64,000 nucleotides of DNA, from NCBI GenBank assembly GCA_036250225.1, contig JAPZLL010000058.1, forward strand, positions 62,001 to 126,000. The letters run 5' to 3'. This document shows, piece by piece, positions 23,820-34,695 of this stretch. Within the stretch, counting starts at the first letter, position 1; each line of letters begins with the position of its first letter. The notes under the pieces were generated by a model. It did no database searches. It worked only from the letters and a program-made list of their open reading frames with translations, and was not told the origin of the DNA. This stretch comes from Cercophora sp. LCS_1 (lineage: Eukaryota; Ascomycota; Sordariomycetes; Sordariales; Lasiosphaeriaceae). The translations under genes and the position numbers were made by a program.

Positions 23820-25695
23820 CTACCTCACCTTAAAGAAGGCGAGGATGTCGTTGCGGTAGAAGAAGCTGCGTAGCCGCTTGCCGTAGATGTCTGTGCCATA
23901 TCAGCGCCTGGTCATGAAGATTTTGGGCTTTCTGAGGTTTTGAACTTACATAATGGGATACTCGACAGGCAAACAACAATCTGAACGATTCCAAGGGCAT
24001 TGAACATAGGGGCAGCCTTGCTCCGGTTCGTGATCAGCCATTCAAACGCCTTGAACGTTAGAGCGAAACTGAAAATATTCTTGAAGATGATCATGCATGT
24101 GAAGCCTTCGATCGCCAAATCTCCTGGTCGGGTGTAAGCGTTCTGTGCAATCGCGGGCTCGGGGGTACTTACGGTACGCGTCAACTATGTAGAGAGAACT
24201 TGCCACTGCACCGATAACCATACCGGCAACCTCAAGGGCGAAGAAGGTCAACGGGACGGCATAGTGGTACTTGTTATACAACAACCCATCGACAGTGATG
24301 CCGTACCCAAAGAGCCCCGCGCAGCCGAGGATCATCTGAGGTATCACCAAGACAATGCGGAACTCAGGCTCATAGATGCCGCCGTTGAGCTTTGTCATGT
24401 ACCGGGCGCTCCAGTCTGACAGTGCGCCGGCAATAACAAAGCCGATAATAGCACCGATGAAAGCTGCCGTGTACGCGTAGCCTGTCTGGACCTCGGTCCA
24501 CCAAAGAGGGGTTGAGAGAAAAAGCTGGGCCATAATGACACCGATGAACACAGTCCAGCCGATGAGGAGACCCTGGATGAGACACGCCCACAGGAAGGCA
24601 GGCTGGAGGAACAGGGGGAAGGGCCGCAAAAGCAACTTCCAAAAGCTCTCATCGGTTTTTCTTCCGTTGAAGAGAGCCAACGATTGCTTCCACGTCGTCT
24701 TATGAGGGACTTGCGGTGACTGCTCGACATCGCCGGTTCCGTTCGCGCCAGAGGTTTCACTAGACCTTGATGCGGCCACGAGTTGGTGATTGGCGACTGA
24801 AGTTTCCTTGTCCCCCTGCTCGTCGTTCTTACTGCCATCTCCAGCGCTAGTCCTTGCGACCAGGTCCAGATTCAATGAGGCATCGCGACGGTAAGCCGTC
24901 TCGGGACAGAAGAAGTAGATTGCTGGCAGACACAGGCCGCAGAAGATGGCGACAAAGTAGAATGTCCACTCCCAACCAATGTCGTTGGTAATCCTGCCGA
25001 CCAGAATGGGGGTGAAGAAAGCTCCACCAAATACAGCCAGGTTGGTGAAAGCCATGCGAATGCCACGCTGATGAACGAAGTATAAGTCACCGACAGCCGC
25101 ATTGACGAGGGACTCGAACGGGGCCGTAGCCACTCCCTGGAAAACGCGCGCGGCCAAGAAGCTGTCGTAGTTCTTTCCAGATCCACCACCCCAGGCGCTC
25201 GTAATGACCAACAACACACATCCGCCCACGAACAGATGGCGTTTGCCCCAGATGCGACCTGATGGAACGAAGAAGACAGCTGCAACGCCCACGCCCAGCA
25301 AGAACCACCCTGTCAACTCGGCGACTTTCGAAAACGTCCGCGTGAAGAACATTGAGAGCGCGACGGTATTAGCGGCTAGAATGGGCCCTAGGGCGGTCGC
25401 GAAGATGGCCGTCAACGACAGAATGAACGTAATCAGATCCCTCTTCCATAGCGGCCAATTTAGGGGGTCGTTCGGGTCGTCTGATGGTTGTGGGACGAGG
25501 ATAATAGGGACAGGACCGCTGGTGTCGCACTTGAGACCGTCGGTGCCGTTGGCGGCATACTGAGGCCTCTCGGGATCGTCAAAATATCGCGTGGTGCCTG
25601 CGATGAAGTCAACATTTGGTTATCGATGCGACCGAAGCGGGGCGCATACCGGGGACATGGTCCATGGACCTGTCCTCAAGTACGCCGAGACCCAT
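23820..25695 (-). CDS. MFS transporter, Hol1/DHA1-like
   Basis: Four exons, 25695-25650, 25597-24173, 24123-23950 and 23890-23820, give 571 residues. The N-terminus MGLGVLEDRSMDHVPGTTRY leads to the cytosolic 'DDPNDPLNWPLWKRD' motif typical of fungal major facilitator transporters of the DHA1/Hol1 type. About 12 hydrophobic segments follow, six on each side of a long polar loop (about residues 255-325, rich in S/E/N). 'GRIWGKRHLFVGG' matches the conserved loop 2-3 motif. The last two introns are needed to replace an early stop by the final helices and the tail IYGKRLRSFFYRNDILAFF. Substrate cannot be told from sequence; relatives carry cations, polyamines, drugs or siderophore-like compounds. 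Confidence 0.88.
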
Positions 25696-27026
25696 CTCGA
25701 CTCGATGCACTGCGCGGCGCGACGAAGGGAATGTAGGCAAGCTCACAAGGCCAGCATCACAATCCTCGGCGATGTTGCGTTGGCGCGATAGAGACAAAGA
25801 TCAACGAGATGGTTCAGTTGGGATCTCCAGTCTTTTTCTTGGCGACGCTAGAAACCTCGAAGAGGCGACCACGGCCGCGACCAGGAGCTCAGGGCTTGGC
25901 ATTCAGCTGCACAGCATCCGCAGGAGCTCATCAGTGGCCAGATTCAGCCACGCAATCTTGAAGCAGCACCGCTTGTCCAACCCGGTGCGTTCTCCCTCAG
26001 CGACATTTTCAACATCTCCCTCCTCCGCCTGTTACTCGTGGCGCCGACACGACAGCTTGTCCCTTCAATCTCGATCGCACGTGTAAGCTGCGCGCTCAAC
26101 GGTAGCAACAGCCGATCTCAAAATTTGCGGAGAATTACACAGAGGAGATGCCCAGCCGGATGTTGCAGAGCTGGCAGCAACGACCCCGCCATCTCCCGCG
26201 TTGCGTGCCGCGTCCTTGCTCGAAGAATCCTTTCCAGCCGAATTATCGAGCAAGTGACAGTGCTACGCCCCAAAAATCCCGTAGCTTCCGCTGGCGACGT
26301 CCAGGTTGGCGGGTAGGCCAAGACTCGGATATTCCTGAGGGACGTTCTCTCGACGTGAAGCATCCACGTCAAGCAATGTCGAAACTTGGCTGCTGACAGG
26401 AGTGGATTCTGGCCGCGAGGATCGGGTCGCGCGGGGACCCATTGCTGAGCGGATTTCGGGCTCTCGAGTTGTCCATCGTCCCGACACAGATTCTGGTTCT
26501 CTCGGACCCATCCAACCTCATCAGGATGCGCGCTCGGGCAAAACGTCACTCTTCATGCATATAAATTGGGCGGTGTGCATAATGCCGGTCCACGTCTCAT
26601 GGGACGGGACGTGAGGTCATGGTCATCAGCCGGAGGCCCTTTGCGGAGGAAAATACCGTGACTTGGATAACCTGTAGAGTCGCAGCGCCAAACGATGAAC
26701 CAGAGCAATCATAGATACGACCACTTCGTCTCCATGTTGCACTCCTGGCTAAACTTGCCAAGCTCGGCGACAATTGGGCACCCCGGCCTGTTGGCTCGCA
26801 GCCCACCTGACCAATGGAGTCCCCCCAATGGACTTTCCCTTCGCTCAATGGTCTGTGGTTTCCTCGGGAATCAGGGGGGTGACGGGCTCGCGTCTTATTT
26901 AACGGCAACGGGAGCTGCCCGCTCACACCTCTCTCCACCAACGCTCCTCATCGATCTCCTTCCTACCCAGTGGCATATCAATCTTGGGACCGTTCCTATC
27001 GCCTTTTGCCTCCTGAAACCGCAATC
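25696..27026. other. Divergent intergenic region, 1.3 kb
   Basis: Between the MFS start and the CFEM gene start. A TATTTAA word at about 26895-26901 lies some 125 bp upstream of the CFEM ATG and may be its TATA element. No gene seen. Confidence 0.5.
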
Positions 27027-27605
27027 ATGAAGGTTCCCGCGCTGCTCGCTTCCCTGGCTCTCGCGACTTTCGCCGTCGCGCAGCTCCCCACCTGCGCTGT
27101 AAGTCGCTCCTCGACAGAGTGATCGACACCTAGCTCACGCTTGCTCTTCAGCAATCTTGCGCCGATAGCTACCTTCGCGATGGCATCGGTAACTGCGGCC
27201 TTGATCCCGCCTGCATCTGCGGCTCCAAGGAGTTCATCAGCGGTATTTCCTGCTGTTTAGCAGATAAGTGCGAGGCCGCGGACCAGACCTCTGCTATCAA
27301 CTTCGCCTCTGCGGTAAGAATGAACCTCGGTCCTGCAACGTTGCGGCGGAGAGCTCACAAGACTTGTCACACAGTTCTGTGCTGCCAACAGCGTTACCAC
27401 TCTCCCTACGACCGTAGTCTGCGCATCGACCGCTGCGCCTGCCAGCAACACTGCTTCCGCGACCCCCTCGGGCAGCGCTGCCACTACTACCCCCACCGGC
27501 ACAGGGACCGCCCTCGGTACCACAAGCGGAAACTACGGGCCGAGACAGACTGCTGCTGGACTTGGCGCTGTTGGTGGAATTATTGCTGCTGTCGCCATGC
27601 TCTAG
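27027..27605 (+). CDS. Secreted CFEM-domain protein, probably GPI-anchored
   Basis: Three exons, 27027-27098, 27152-27313 and 27375-27605, give 154 residues. A signal peptide covers about residues 1-18 (cut before QLPTC). The CFEM cysteine pattern is complete: C23, C27, C39, C45, C47, C59, C64, C80 with spacings 3, 11, 5, 1, 11, 4, 15; Asp42 is at the position that binds haem iron in Csa2-type proteins. C58 and C94 are extra. A Thr/Ser/Ala/Pro-rich stalk follows, and the tail ends in a hydrophobic segment (AGLGAVGGIIAAVAML), as for a GPI signal. CFEM proteins sit at the fungal surface and serve in haem/iron capture, adhesion or host interaction; which applies here is unknown. Confidence 0.93.
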
Positions 27606-27979
27606 GTTTAAAATTGGTCAAGGGGATGATGTTGTACGATGAGCAGGGAATGCAAGCCGAGGGTCAAACTAAAATTGGGTACTCTTTTGACTCGAGAATG
27701 CCAACATCTGTAGCTGATCACGACCCATCCGAGCACAGGATAAAAACAGCAGGAAATACAGCCTTCGCCTTGTCGTCCCATTAAGCTTCAGTCTATGCTG
27801 AGGCGTCCCGCTGGCATGTGTGACACACTGCAAGCGCCCGTTTGCCACCCATTTTTCAAACGTATGCCTTAATTTAATCCACCTAGAAACGCCTATAGCG
27901 ACGCCTCGCCCTCCTGGCGTTTCTTGACAAAAGACCAGATGCATCCCAAGGGGGTATATAATCCTCACCCAACGCCTTC
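27606..27979. other. Region between convergent genes
   Basis: 374 bp holding the 3' ends of the CFEM and CSN8-like genes. No gene seen. Confidence 0.5.
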
Positions 27980-28917
27980 CTACGATCTGCCCTGAATCTT
28001 CCGTATCACCACCCTCCCGTTGTTCAACTCCCACCCAACCCCAAACTGTTCCTTCAATTCCCTCCATGAAGCAAACGTTTGCGCCTCCAAGAATCCCACA
28101 TCAACGGAGAGGTACGACCTCCCAAACGCCTTGAGCACATGCCCCCTGAGTTGCGGTTCCGCATACTCCATCAGCTTCGCCCGATGCCCATCCACACTCC
28201 TCCTGACCTTGCCCCACAGTACCCAATCATCCTGTGCCAACGCCTTCAAAACGCCGTCCACCTTGGCGTCCTTTAACCTGTATTTATTCCTCAACGCATA
28301 CGCTCCCGCCAAGTCACCCCTCCTACACGCAGCGTCCAATATCAAGTATGCCACCACCTCTTGCAGCTCGACACTGGTGAGGTTATGCGCCGGGTGAATG
28401 ACGCGAAGAAGGTAGAGCAAGGCGGGTTGGTAGGTTTCGTACGACGACACGAGCACGCCGAGACGTATGGCAAACAGGTAGACCTGCACGGCGAAGGCGT
28501 CGCGGCGCTTGGAGGCAACGATTCCCTCGCGGAGCTTGCGGAGGGCGCTAAGGATCTGGGAGAGGTCTGTTTGCTGGGACTCGGCTGAGGATGATGTGGA
28601 CGAGGTCGGGGTGGACGGCGGTTCGTCGGACAGGGCTAGGAGAGCGAATTGCTTGTGGAGCCCATCGCGGTCGCCCGCCGAGGTGCAGAAGGCAAGGTAA
28701 CGCTCGGCGATTTTGGAGTAGTATGCTTCCTGGGTTTTGGGGGAAAGAAGCCTTGGTAGGGTCAGCTGGACTGGGCTGGGCCGGAGCTGGAGCTGGAGGG
28801 AGGGGTTGACCTCTTTTCTCCTTTGGAGGGCAGACCATATTCGGAGAGGGGGTCGATCTCGACGGGCTTGAGCCGCGATAAGTGCCCAGAGGGGGCGCGG
28901 TTTGCCTTGCGCTGCAT
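27980..28917 (-). CDS. CSN8/PSMD8/eIF3k-like (PCI-type) protein
   Basis: Preferred model: exons 28917-28811 and 28751-27980, a 59-nt intron (GTCAAC donor, CTGAC branch, acceptor CCAAG), 292 residues starting MQRKANRAPSGHLSRLKPVE. An unspliced reading also stays open but begins without ATG and gives a Pro-rich N-terminus; the spliced one gives 'DPLSEYGLPSKGEKR' joined to LLSPKTQEAYYSKIAERYLA, which reads as a continuous protein. The rest is helical, with paired-helix character at about 95-230 and a C-terminal winged-helix-like block (YLSVDVGFLEAQTFASWREL, then VGWELNNGRVVIRK) as in PCI subunits of the CSN8/Rpn12/eIF3k class. It could be a COP9 signalosome subunit 8 equivalent, but this is inference. 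Confidence 0.7.
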
Positions 28918-29407
28918 TGGGAGGTTTATGTTTGGGTTGGGATGATGGAGGTGGGATGTGTTTGTTTACGGGGCAAGTCCAGCCGGTGCTGGGCGATTGC
29001 GGGGGCAAGCGGGCGCCTTATCGCGGGGTTAGCGCAGATCAACGGATGTGGCTACAGGGCGTCGATTCCGTCATTGCCCCTGTCTTTGTGACTGGGGATT
29101 TGTTTCACAACGTCATGTCAGAAATCGTGCATATCGCTTCATTGAAGAAGCAAAGATGGCCAACAAGAGTTCGAGATGTGAGGTGTGTAGGCTTAAGCGC
29201 AACCTGATACCTATGCAGCTGTCCCAGCTCGTCCAGATGAGGTCTAGGCGTTGACAGCCCTGCCCCCCCTCTCCTCTCAGCCCGATCGATCTAGAGCTCA
29301 CAATGGACAACGCAAACACTCAACAGCTGGTTCCGGGGAGGTTCCGGCTTGTGACTCTGGCTTTACTTTCCTAGGCCACACCGGCAAGCAATCGACATAT
29401 TCCTACC
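28918..29407. other. Divergent intergenic region
   Basis: 490 bp between the CSN8-like and HET gene starts. No gene or clear element seen. Confidence 0.5.
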
Positions 29408-31969
29408 ATGGATATCCTCAACGGGATCATAGACCACCTCAACAGCGAGTTAGCAACTATCATTTTGAGGGCTGCTTTTGCCGAATTTGTGTGGCCCAAC
29501 AACCTCCTGTTCAGCATCCTGCAGGCTAGTGTCATGCTCCCGGAGGCTTGCCAGAGCTTTCTCGCAAATTGGATGATCGATATCTGTGGCGGCTTCATCG
29601 ATCAGCTCTACCCAAATATACGCCCTAGCAGCGAGGACTATAACAAAGCCATTTCCGGCCTCGGTGTGTACATAGGGGCCTTACTCACTCGCCGGCTGCT
29701 CACGACATGTTGGGGTTTCATGAAGTTCACTCTTGATTATCTCGGCGCCAACTTCATATTTGTTCCCATCCTGGTTACAGCTTGCCTTTGTGTCGGAGTG
29801 TCGTGGCGCTACGCGTCCCCCCCCTTGACACGCGAGGTTAACTCGCTGTGGGATACCTTGGTTACATGGCTGCTAATAGGAGCAACTAACTTGATATACC
29901 TCGGGGTGCTGGGTCTGGTGTCGGCATGGGGGTACGTGAAGATCACGGCCTCCCTCATAAGCACGCTTTTCCTGGCGATGATATCCCCCCTGGGAAAACT
30001 CGGGCGAGTTCCACCCCTCAAGGAGTTTTCTTACTCATCGGCTGGCGAGTTTAACCCCAACACGCAAATACGGCTACTGCGAATACACAGAAGGATTCCC
30101 TTCTTGCAACTCTCGGCGGATATTTTCTCGCACTCCCTAGACTCTCCATCCTCTTACCATGCCATCTCGTACGTATGGCGCCATGGACCACAGGACATGC
30201 GTACGATTGTCCTCAACGGCAACTCCTTTTGCGTCCGAGGAAACGTGCACGACATTCTCGTCGGCTGCAGCTCTTGGTTTGGTCCGCGGTACATCTGGAT
30301 TGACACGATTTGCATCAACCAAGGGAGCGACAATGAGAAGACTTGCCAGGTGCGGAAAATGAGTGCCATCTATGCGGGTGCCGCTCACGTTCTGGTCTGT
30401 CTGGGTGGAACGTCGTCACTCGCCGCTCTATCCTTGGTTTCGGAGCTGCGCTTCCTGGAGCGGACTTATGGTCGCGACTTCGTTATTGCTCATGTTGAGG
30501 GCTTCAAACAGCGAAGATATGACCTGTGGCTTCGCTTCCGTATCGAGTCACTTGTGAGCCTGTTGCAGCACCAGTGGTTTTCCAGAGTGTGGGTGGTTCA
30601 GGAAGCTGTTGTGGCGTCCAAAGTCACCATCTTTTACGGCGGAAAGCCAATCGATTGGATGGAGTTCCATGAATGGCGGGGGGTCGTGTGCTATGGTCCA
30701 ATTCTCACAACGATGGCGGCCATTGTGGCCAAGTCCCCGAGCCAAATGGAATCAGTAACATCGAAACTCATAGGATATCTGAGCATGCCCTTTCTCGTGG
30801 GATATCGAGTCGAGCATAGTGCCTTCGGACCACAGCGCCTCAGTCATGTCCTCCGCCTGTTCGGTGAAAAGGAATCTACAGCTTCACACGATAAAGTGTT
30901 TGCTCTGGTAGGATTGGCAGCAGAAAAGAACATCCCGGCTATGCAACGGCTTATTGACTACAGTCGTCCGATCGACGAGATTCTTACCGACTTGGCTGCC
31001 TCCATGGTCAAGAACGGACAGGCACTCGAAGTGCTCGACCTTGCTGGGTTGCGCCAGCACGGCCGAATACCAACTTTACCATCCTGGGCAGTGGACTGGA
31101 CGGCCACACGTGCTTATATGCCTCTCAACTCCGAGTTCTTGTCTCCGGAACTGCAGTGTCGAGCGACCTTGAATATGCCATCGCTGGCTAGGCACGGAAA
31201 ATCTAAGCGGGAGCTCATTTCTCGTGGTCAGCATTTCGACCGTATATCACATATCGCTCCGGTAGACGACGGCTGGCGGCGTTTCACCGCAGCTGCGGTG
31301 ACAGAATTCCCTTTGTATCCGGATCGAGCTTTGTCCCTGGCCCGGCAAACCGTTCGGGACCCCTACCAATTTGTCGGGCAAGGCCAACCATTGGACGAAG
31401 CAGTCTGGCGAACCTTGATTGGCGACAAGACTAACTCAGCACGCCCCGCGCCGTCCTCATGTGGTAGAACCATGGAAACTTTGTTCGGTCTCATTAGACA
31501 ACTGGGAGAGCTGGGGATCCGAGACGCCCCCTTTACTGGCGTCCTCCTCCCGGAGCATGTTGGTATGGGGCGAACGGAGACCGAGAGAGAGGAGATCAGG
31601 AGAGCAGAGGCAGAGTTTCAGGAGATGAGCGTGCTTTTCGACAGCGGGAAATGGTCAAATCCTTTCATGTTCTGTGTCACTGAGAAAGGCTATATGGGCA
31701 TGGTTCCACACGTTAGCAAGCCTGGGGACGAGATATGCCTGATCTATGGCATGAAGGTTCCTTGCGTGCTGCGGGAGTTTGAGGGAACCGAACCAAGTGG
31801 AAAGCTGGTTGACGAAGAGGTGTTGGGTGAAAGGGGTCATAGAGGAGTGGAAGAGAGGATTGACGGGAGAGAAGCCCGGTATAGTTTCGTGGGTGATTCG
31901 TATATCCATGGTATCATGGATGGAGAGGCTTTGGGACAAGGAAAAGAGTGCGATTTTGTGATGATCTAA
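29408..31969 (+). CDS. HET-domain protein with N-terminal membrane segments
   Basis: Single-exon gene of 853 residues starting at ATG 29408. Residues about 85-200 hold four hydrophobic stretches (near GLGVYIGALL, FIFVPILVTACLCVGV, TLVTWLLIGATNLIYLGVLG, SLISTLFLAMIS), so the protein is probably membrane-bound. The HET domain lies at about 250-400 with its three blocks: YHAISYVWRHG, YIWIDTICINQ with 'QVRKMSAIYAGAAHVLVCLG', and WFSRVWVVQEAV. The C-terminal 400 residues match the usual long tail of HET proteins, including 'DKVFALVGLA'. HET proteins trigger heterokaryon-incompatibility cell death or related self/non-self responses. The partner and trigger are unknown. Confidence 0.92.
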   Translation: MDILNGIIDHLNSELATIILRAAFAEFVWPNNLLFSILQASVMLPEACQSFLANWMIDICGGFIDQLYPNIRPSSEDYNKAISGLGVYIGALLTRRLLTTCWGFMKFTLDYLGANFIFVPILVTACLCVGVSWRYASPPLTREVNSLWDTLVTWLLIGATNLIYLGVLGLVSAWGYVKITASLISTLFLAMISPLGKLGRVPPLKEFSYSSAGEFNPNTQIRLLRIHRRIPFLQLSADIFSHSLDSPSSYHAISYVWRHGPQDMRTIVLNGNSFCVRGNVHDILVGCSSWFGPRYIWIDTICINQGSDNEKTCQVRKMSAIYAGAAHVLVCLGGTSSLAALSLVSELRFLERTYGRDFVIAHVEGFKQRRYDLWLRFRIESLVSLLQHQWFSRVWVVQEAVVASKVTIFYGGKPIDWMEFHEWRGVVCYGPILTTMAAIVAKSPSQMESVTSKLIGYLSMPFLVGYRVEHSAFGPQRLSHVLRLFGEKESTASHDKVFALVGLAAEKNIPAMQRLIDYSRPIDEILTDLAASMVKNGQALEVLDLAGLRQHGRIPTLPSWAVDWTATRAYMPLNSEFLSPELQCRATLNMPSLARHGKSKRELISRGQHFDRISHIAPVDDGWRRFTAAAVTEFPLYPDRALSLARQTVRDPYQFVGQGQPLDEAVWRTLIGDKTNSARPAPSSCGRTMETLFGLIRQLGELGIRDAPFTGVLLPEHVGMGRTETEREEIRRAEAEFQEMSVLFDSGKWSNPFMFCVTEKGYMGMVPHVSKPGDEICLIYGMKVPCVLREFEGTEPSGKLVDEEVLGERGHRGVEERIDGREARYSFVGDSYIHGIMDGEALGQGKECDFVMI

Positions 31970-32308
31970 GGGTCTCGAGTCAACAGTTGATATGGGGGTA
32001 TGGCACTCTCTGATAAGGGCTGGCAGCATGTCGAGGAGAGGGCTGGAAGGGGGAGCTGAGAACCGGCGCCGGCGCTTTGGCGCACAACCAGCCCGGCTCC
32101 AATACCATGATTCCCCTTGGATTAGCATGTCGATGCATTACCCCGGGTTACGCTAACCTAAGACGACAAGATCGCGGGGTAGTGTTGGGGTATCCATGGG
32201 TCCATCTGGGATACCTCGGCTCCATCGCCCGCCCAAGCATCTTTTAAGCACCATCATGAACCCTGCTGGCCCCAAGCCTAAGGTATACAGGTCCGCAACA
32301 TCGTCAAA
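31970..32308. other. Intergenic region between tandem genes
   Basis: 339 bp between the HET stop and the SDR start, expected to hold the SDR promoter. No gene seen. Confidence 0.5.
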
Positions 32309-33221
32309 ATGGCCGAAAGGATAAAACAAATCGCCAACCAGCTCAGCTACCCAAAGGGGCTCCTGGCCGGCCAGGTTACCATCATCACCGGCTCCGGTCA
32401 GGGCATCGGTGCTGAATGTGCCCGGCTCTTTGCCAACGAGGGCGCGAAGGTCATTGTCTCCGACATTGATGCTGCCAAGGCCAAGGGCGTTGCCGATGGG
32501 ATCAATGCCAGCGGCGGCAAGGCGTTGGCTGTACCTGGTGATCTTCTCAAGGACGCGTCCATCAAGGAGCTCGTCCGAAAGGCGGCCGAGTTTGGCGGCG
32601 GCAAAATCCACATCATTGTCAACAATGCCGGCTTTACCTTTGACGGTGTCATCCACAAGGTTGGTCTATACTGTCACCGACAGAGTTGCGCCTGCTAACG
32701 GCGACGAGATGGCGGACAAGCAATGGGACCTCATGCTTAACCTTCATGGCACGGTTCCGTTCAAGTTGGTCCGAGAAGCCGCCCCTTATTTCCGTGTCAA
32801 GGATGGTGAGCCCAGGAACATCATCAACATCTCGTCTACCTCGGGGCTGCATGGCAACGCCGGACAGATCAACTATGCGATGGCTAAGGCCGGTGTTGTT
32901 GGCATGACCAAGACGATCGCCAAGGAATGGGGACCGGCTTTTGGTGTCCGGGCAAACACCATCGCCTTTGGTCACATCGAGACTCGGCTGACGGCCAGCA
33001 AAGAGGCCGGTGCTTTCGTCGAGGCGAACGGCGAGAAGATCGCCATTGGCATTCCCAGTGCACAGCAAAAGTCCAACGGGGCGATTCCCTATGTTGACAT
33101 CCCTCTTCGGCGACCAGGCACGCCAACCGAAGCCGCCAGCGCCGTCCTCGCCATTGCCTCTCCTCTGAGCTCCTACATCTCTGGACAGACCATCAGCGTA
33201 ACAGGTGGGAGGAACATGTAA
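32309..33221 (+). CDS. Short-chain dehydrogenase/reductase, FabG-like
   Basis: Two exons, 32309-32659 and 32709-33221, with a 49-nt intron (donor GTTGGT, branch CTAAC, acceptor GACGAG), give 287 residues. This is a classical SDR: cofactor motif IITGSGQGIG at about 26-35, Asp after the second strand (SDID) suggesting NAD(H), NNAGF, an INISS strand, and the catalytic set Ser (ISSTSG), Tyr and Lys in NYAMAK. The C-terminus 'ISGQTISVTGGRNM' is typical of 3-oxoacyl-ACP-reductase-like enzymes. No SKL-type signal or presequence is seen. The splice model keeps the protein continuous (GVIHK-MADKQWDLMLN). Substrate unknown; it is convergent with DPM1 only 70 bp away. Confidence 0.88.
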
Positions 33222-33291
33222 ATAGCAATCCACAACACGAAACCAATGAACGCCATGCATTCCCAATCTACTAGGTATCATACACCGCCTA

Positions 33292-34134
33292 TTAAGTCGA
33301 CCACCAAAGTTGCAACACGCCCTTCGCATATTCCACAATCTCCTCACCTCCCAGCTTGCTGTCACCGTATACCCGGTCAACAAATGAAATCGGGACCTCC
33401 CCCACACTCAAACCCTTGGACTTGGCGGTGACCGCCAACGCCATCTGCATCGTAAACCCTCTCGCATCCGTGCTCTCAAACAATCGCTCGAGCACAGGTC
33501 TCTTGTACAGCCGGAAGCTCCCCGTGAGGTCGCTGACCCCAGGCCGAAGGACCGTATCCGCAAAGATGTTGGCGCCCTTGCTGGTCAACTTCCTTTTGAG
33601 ATCCCACCCATACACACCGCCATCGCCAGCATATCGTGTGCCCGTGACGATATCGTAGTCGCCCTCCTTCATCTTGGCGATCATCTGCGGGATGAACTTG
33701 GGATGGTGGCTGAAATCGGCGTCCATAATGATGATGTAGTTGCCCTTTGCATATTTGAGGCCGTGGACGTACGCGGTGCCGAGGCCGAGCTTGCCCGTGC
33801 GCGTCTGGAGCTGCACATGTGGCGAGTAGACCTTGACGAGCTGCTTCGCGACGTCCTGTGTTCCGTCGGGGGAGCCGTCGTCTACGATGACGAGTTCCCA
33901 GTCGAGTTTGCTGTGGGGAATTGACACGGGTTAGGGACATGCGGAAAAAAAAAAAGCGGCGGAGATCAGGGGGCGGTCGATGTGATGTGGAGAGAGAGGA
34001 AGAGGGCGAACTCACTGCTCGGTGAAGGTGCGGTTGAGCAACCAGGTGATGATGGGGAGGTTCTGGCGCTCGTTAAAAGTCGGAAGAATGACCGAGTAGA
34101 CGGCCTTGCCGGCGGTGGGTTTTGCAGGCGCCAT
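33292..34134 (-). CDS. DPM1: Dolichol-phosphate mannosyltransferase catalytic subunit
   Basis: Two exons, 34134-34016 and 33910-33292, with a 105-nt intron, give 245 residues. It makes dolichol-phosphate mannose from GDP-mannose on the cytosolic face of the ER, the donor for N-glycan, O-mannose and GPI synthesis. GT-A family 2 signatures are clear: SVILPTFNERQNLP, VIVDDGSPDGT, KLGLGTAY, the metal-binding MDADFSHHP and 'DLTGSFRLYKR'. There is no C-terminal membrane anchor, so it is the short class that depends on DPM2/DPM3. The ATG at 34134 gives the family N-terminus; an upstream in-frame ATG would add an unlikely basic extension. Confidence 0.95.
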
Positions 34135-34695
34135 TGCGAAAAAAGGTTTGGGCGTGGTGGTGATGAACGAGTGCCGACGGGGGACGCGGTCGGGAAAGGA
34201 GTGGACAGAGTCGCGTTTGGCAGGACGGGAACTCAATTAAAGTTGGCAGGAGGAGCCCCAAAAGTGTCCTTTGCGGAGGCGCGGCTAGGTCGCGAATGGC
34301 ATGGGTACGGGTGAATTAGCGATTAATTGTGGCTGCTACTAACACCAATTATAGCCAATCGCGGCTTGCGTAGCGCCCGCTTCTTACCCAGGTCGAACAA
34401 TAGTCCAATCCCATCGAGGATTCTTCCTCAGCTCGCATGGACGGAAGCACGCGATAACACAAAGAATTTGCAATCGCCCAAAAAAACGCAAGACTCAATC
34501 ATGATTGATCTTTGGCTCCGAAGCCCAGTACATCACATGTTCTACTGTCCCCGTCCCTTGGTATTTTCCACAAATTCCGAACAACTCATGCAATCATCAC
34601 TCTCATCCTTAATACTTAATCAGATAAGCTGACCGACAGGCCCAAAAATGCATCTCAAATCCAGAACAACAACCCAAACAATGTACCCCGGCGCT
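34135..34695. other. Intergenic region between DPM1 and the ENA ATPase
   Basis: 561 bp upstream of DPM1 and downstream of the ATPase gene. The AT-richer half near 34520-34630 is probably the ATPase 3' region. No gene seen. Confidence 0.5.

Noticed and set aside
27980..29008. Unspliced 342-codon reading of the CSN8-like gene
   Set aside because: It begins at TTG with a Pro-rich unlikely N-terminus; the spliced alternative has an ATG and better continuity.
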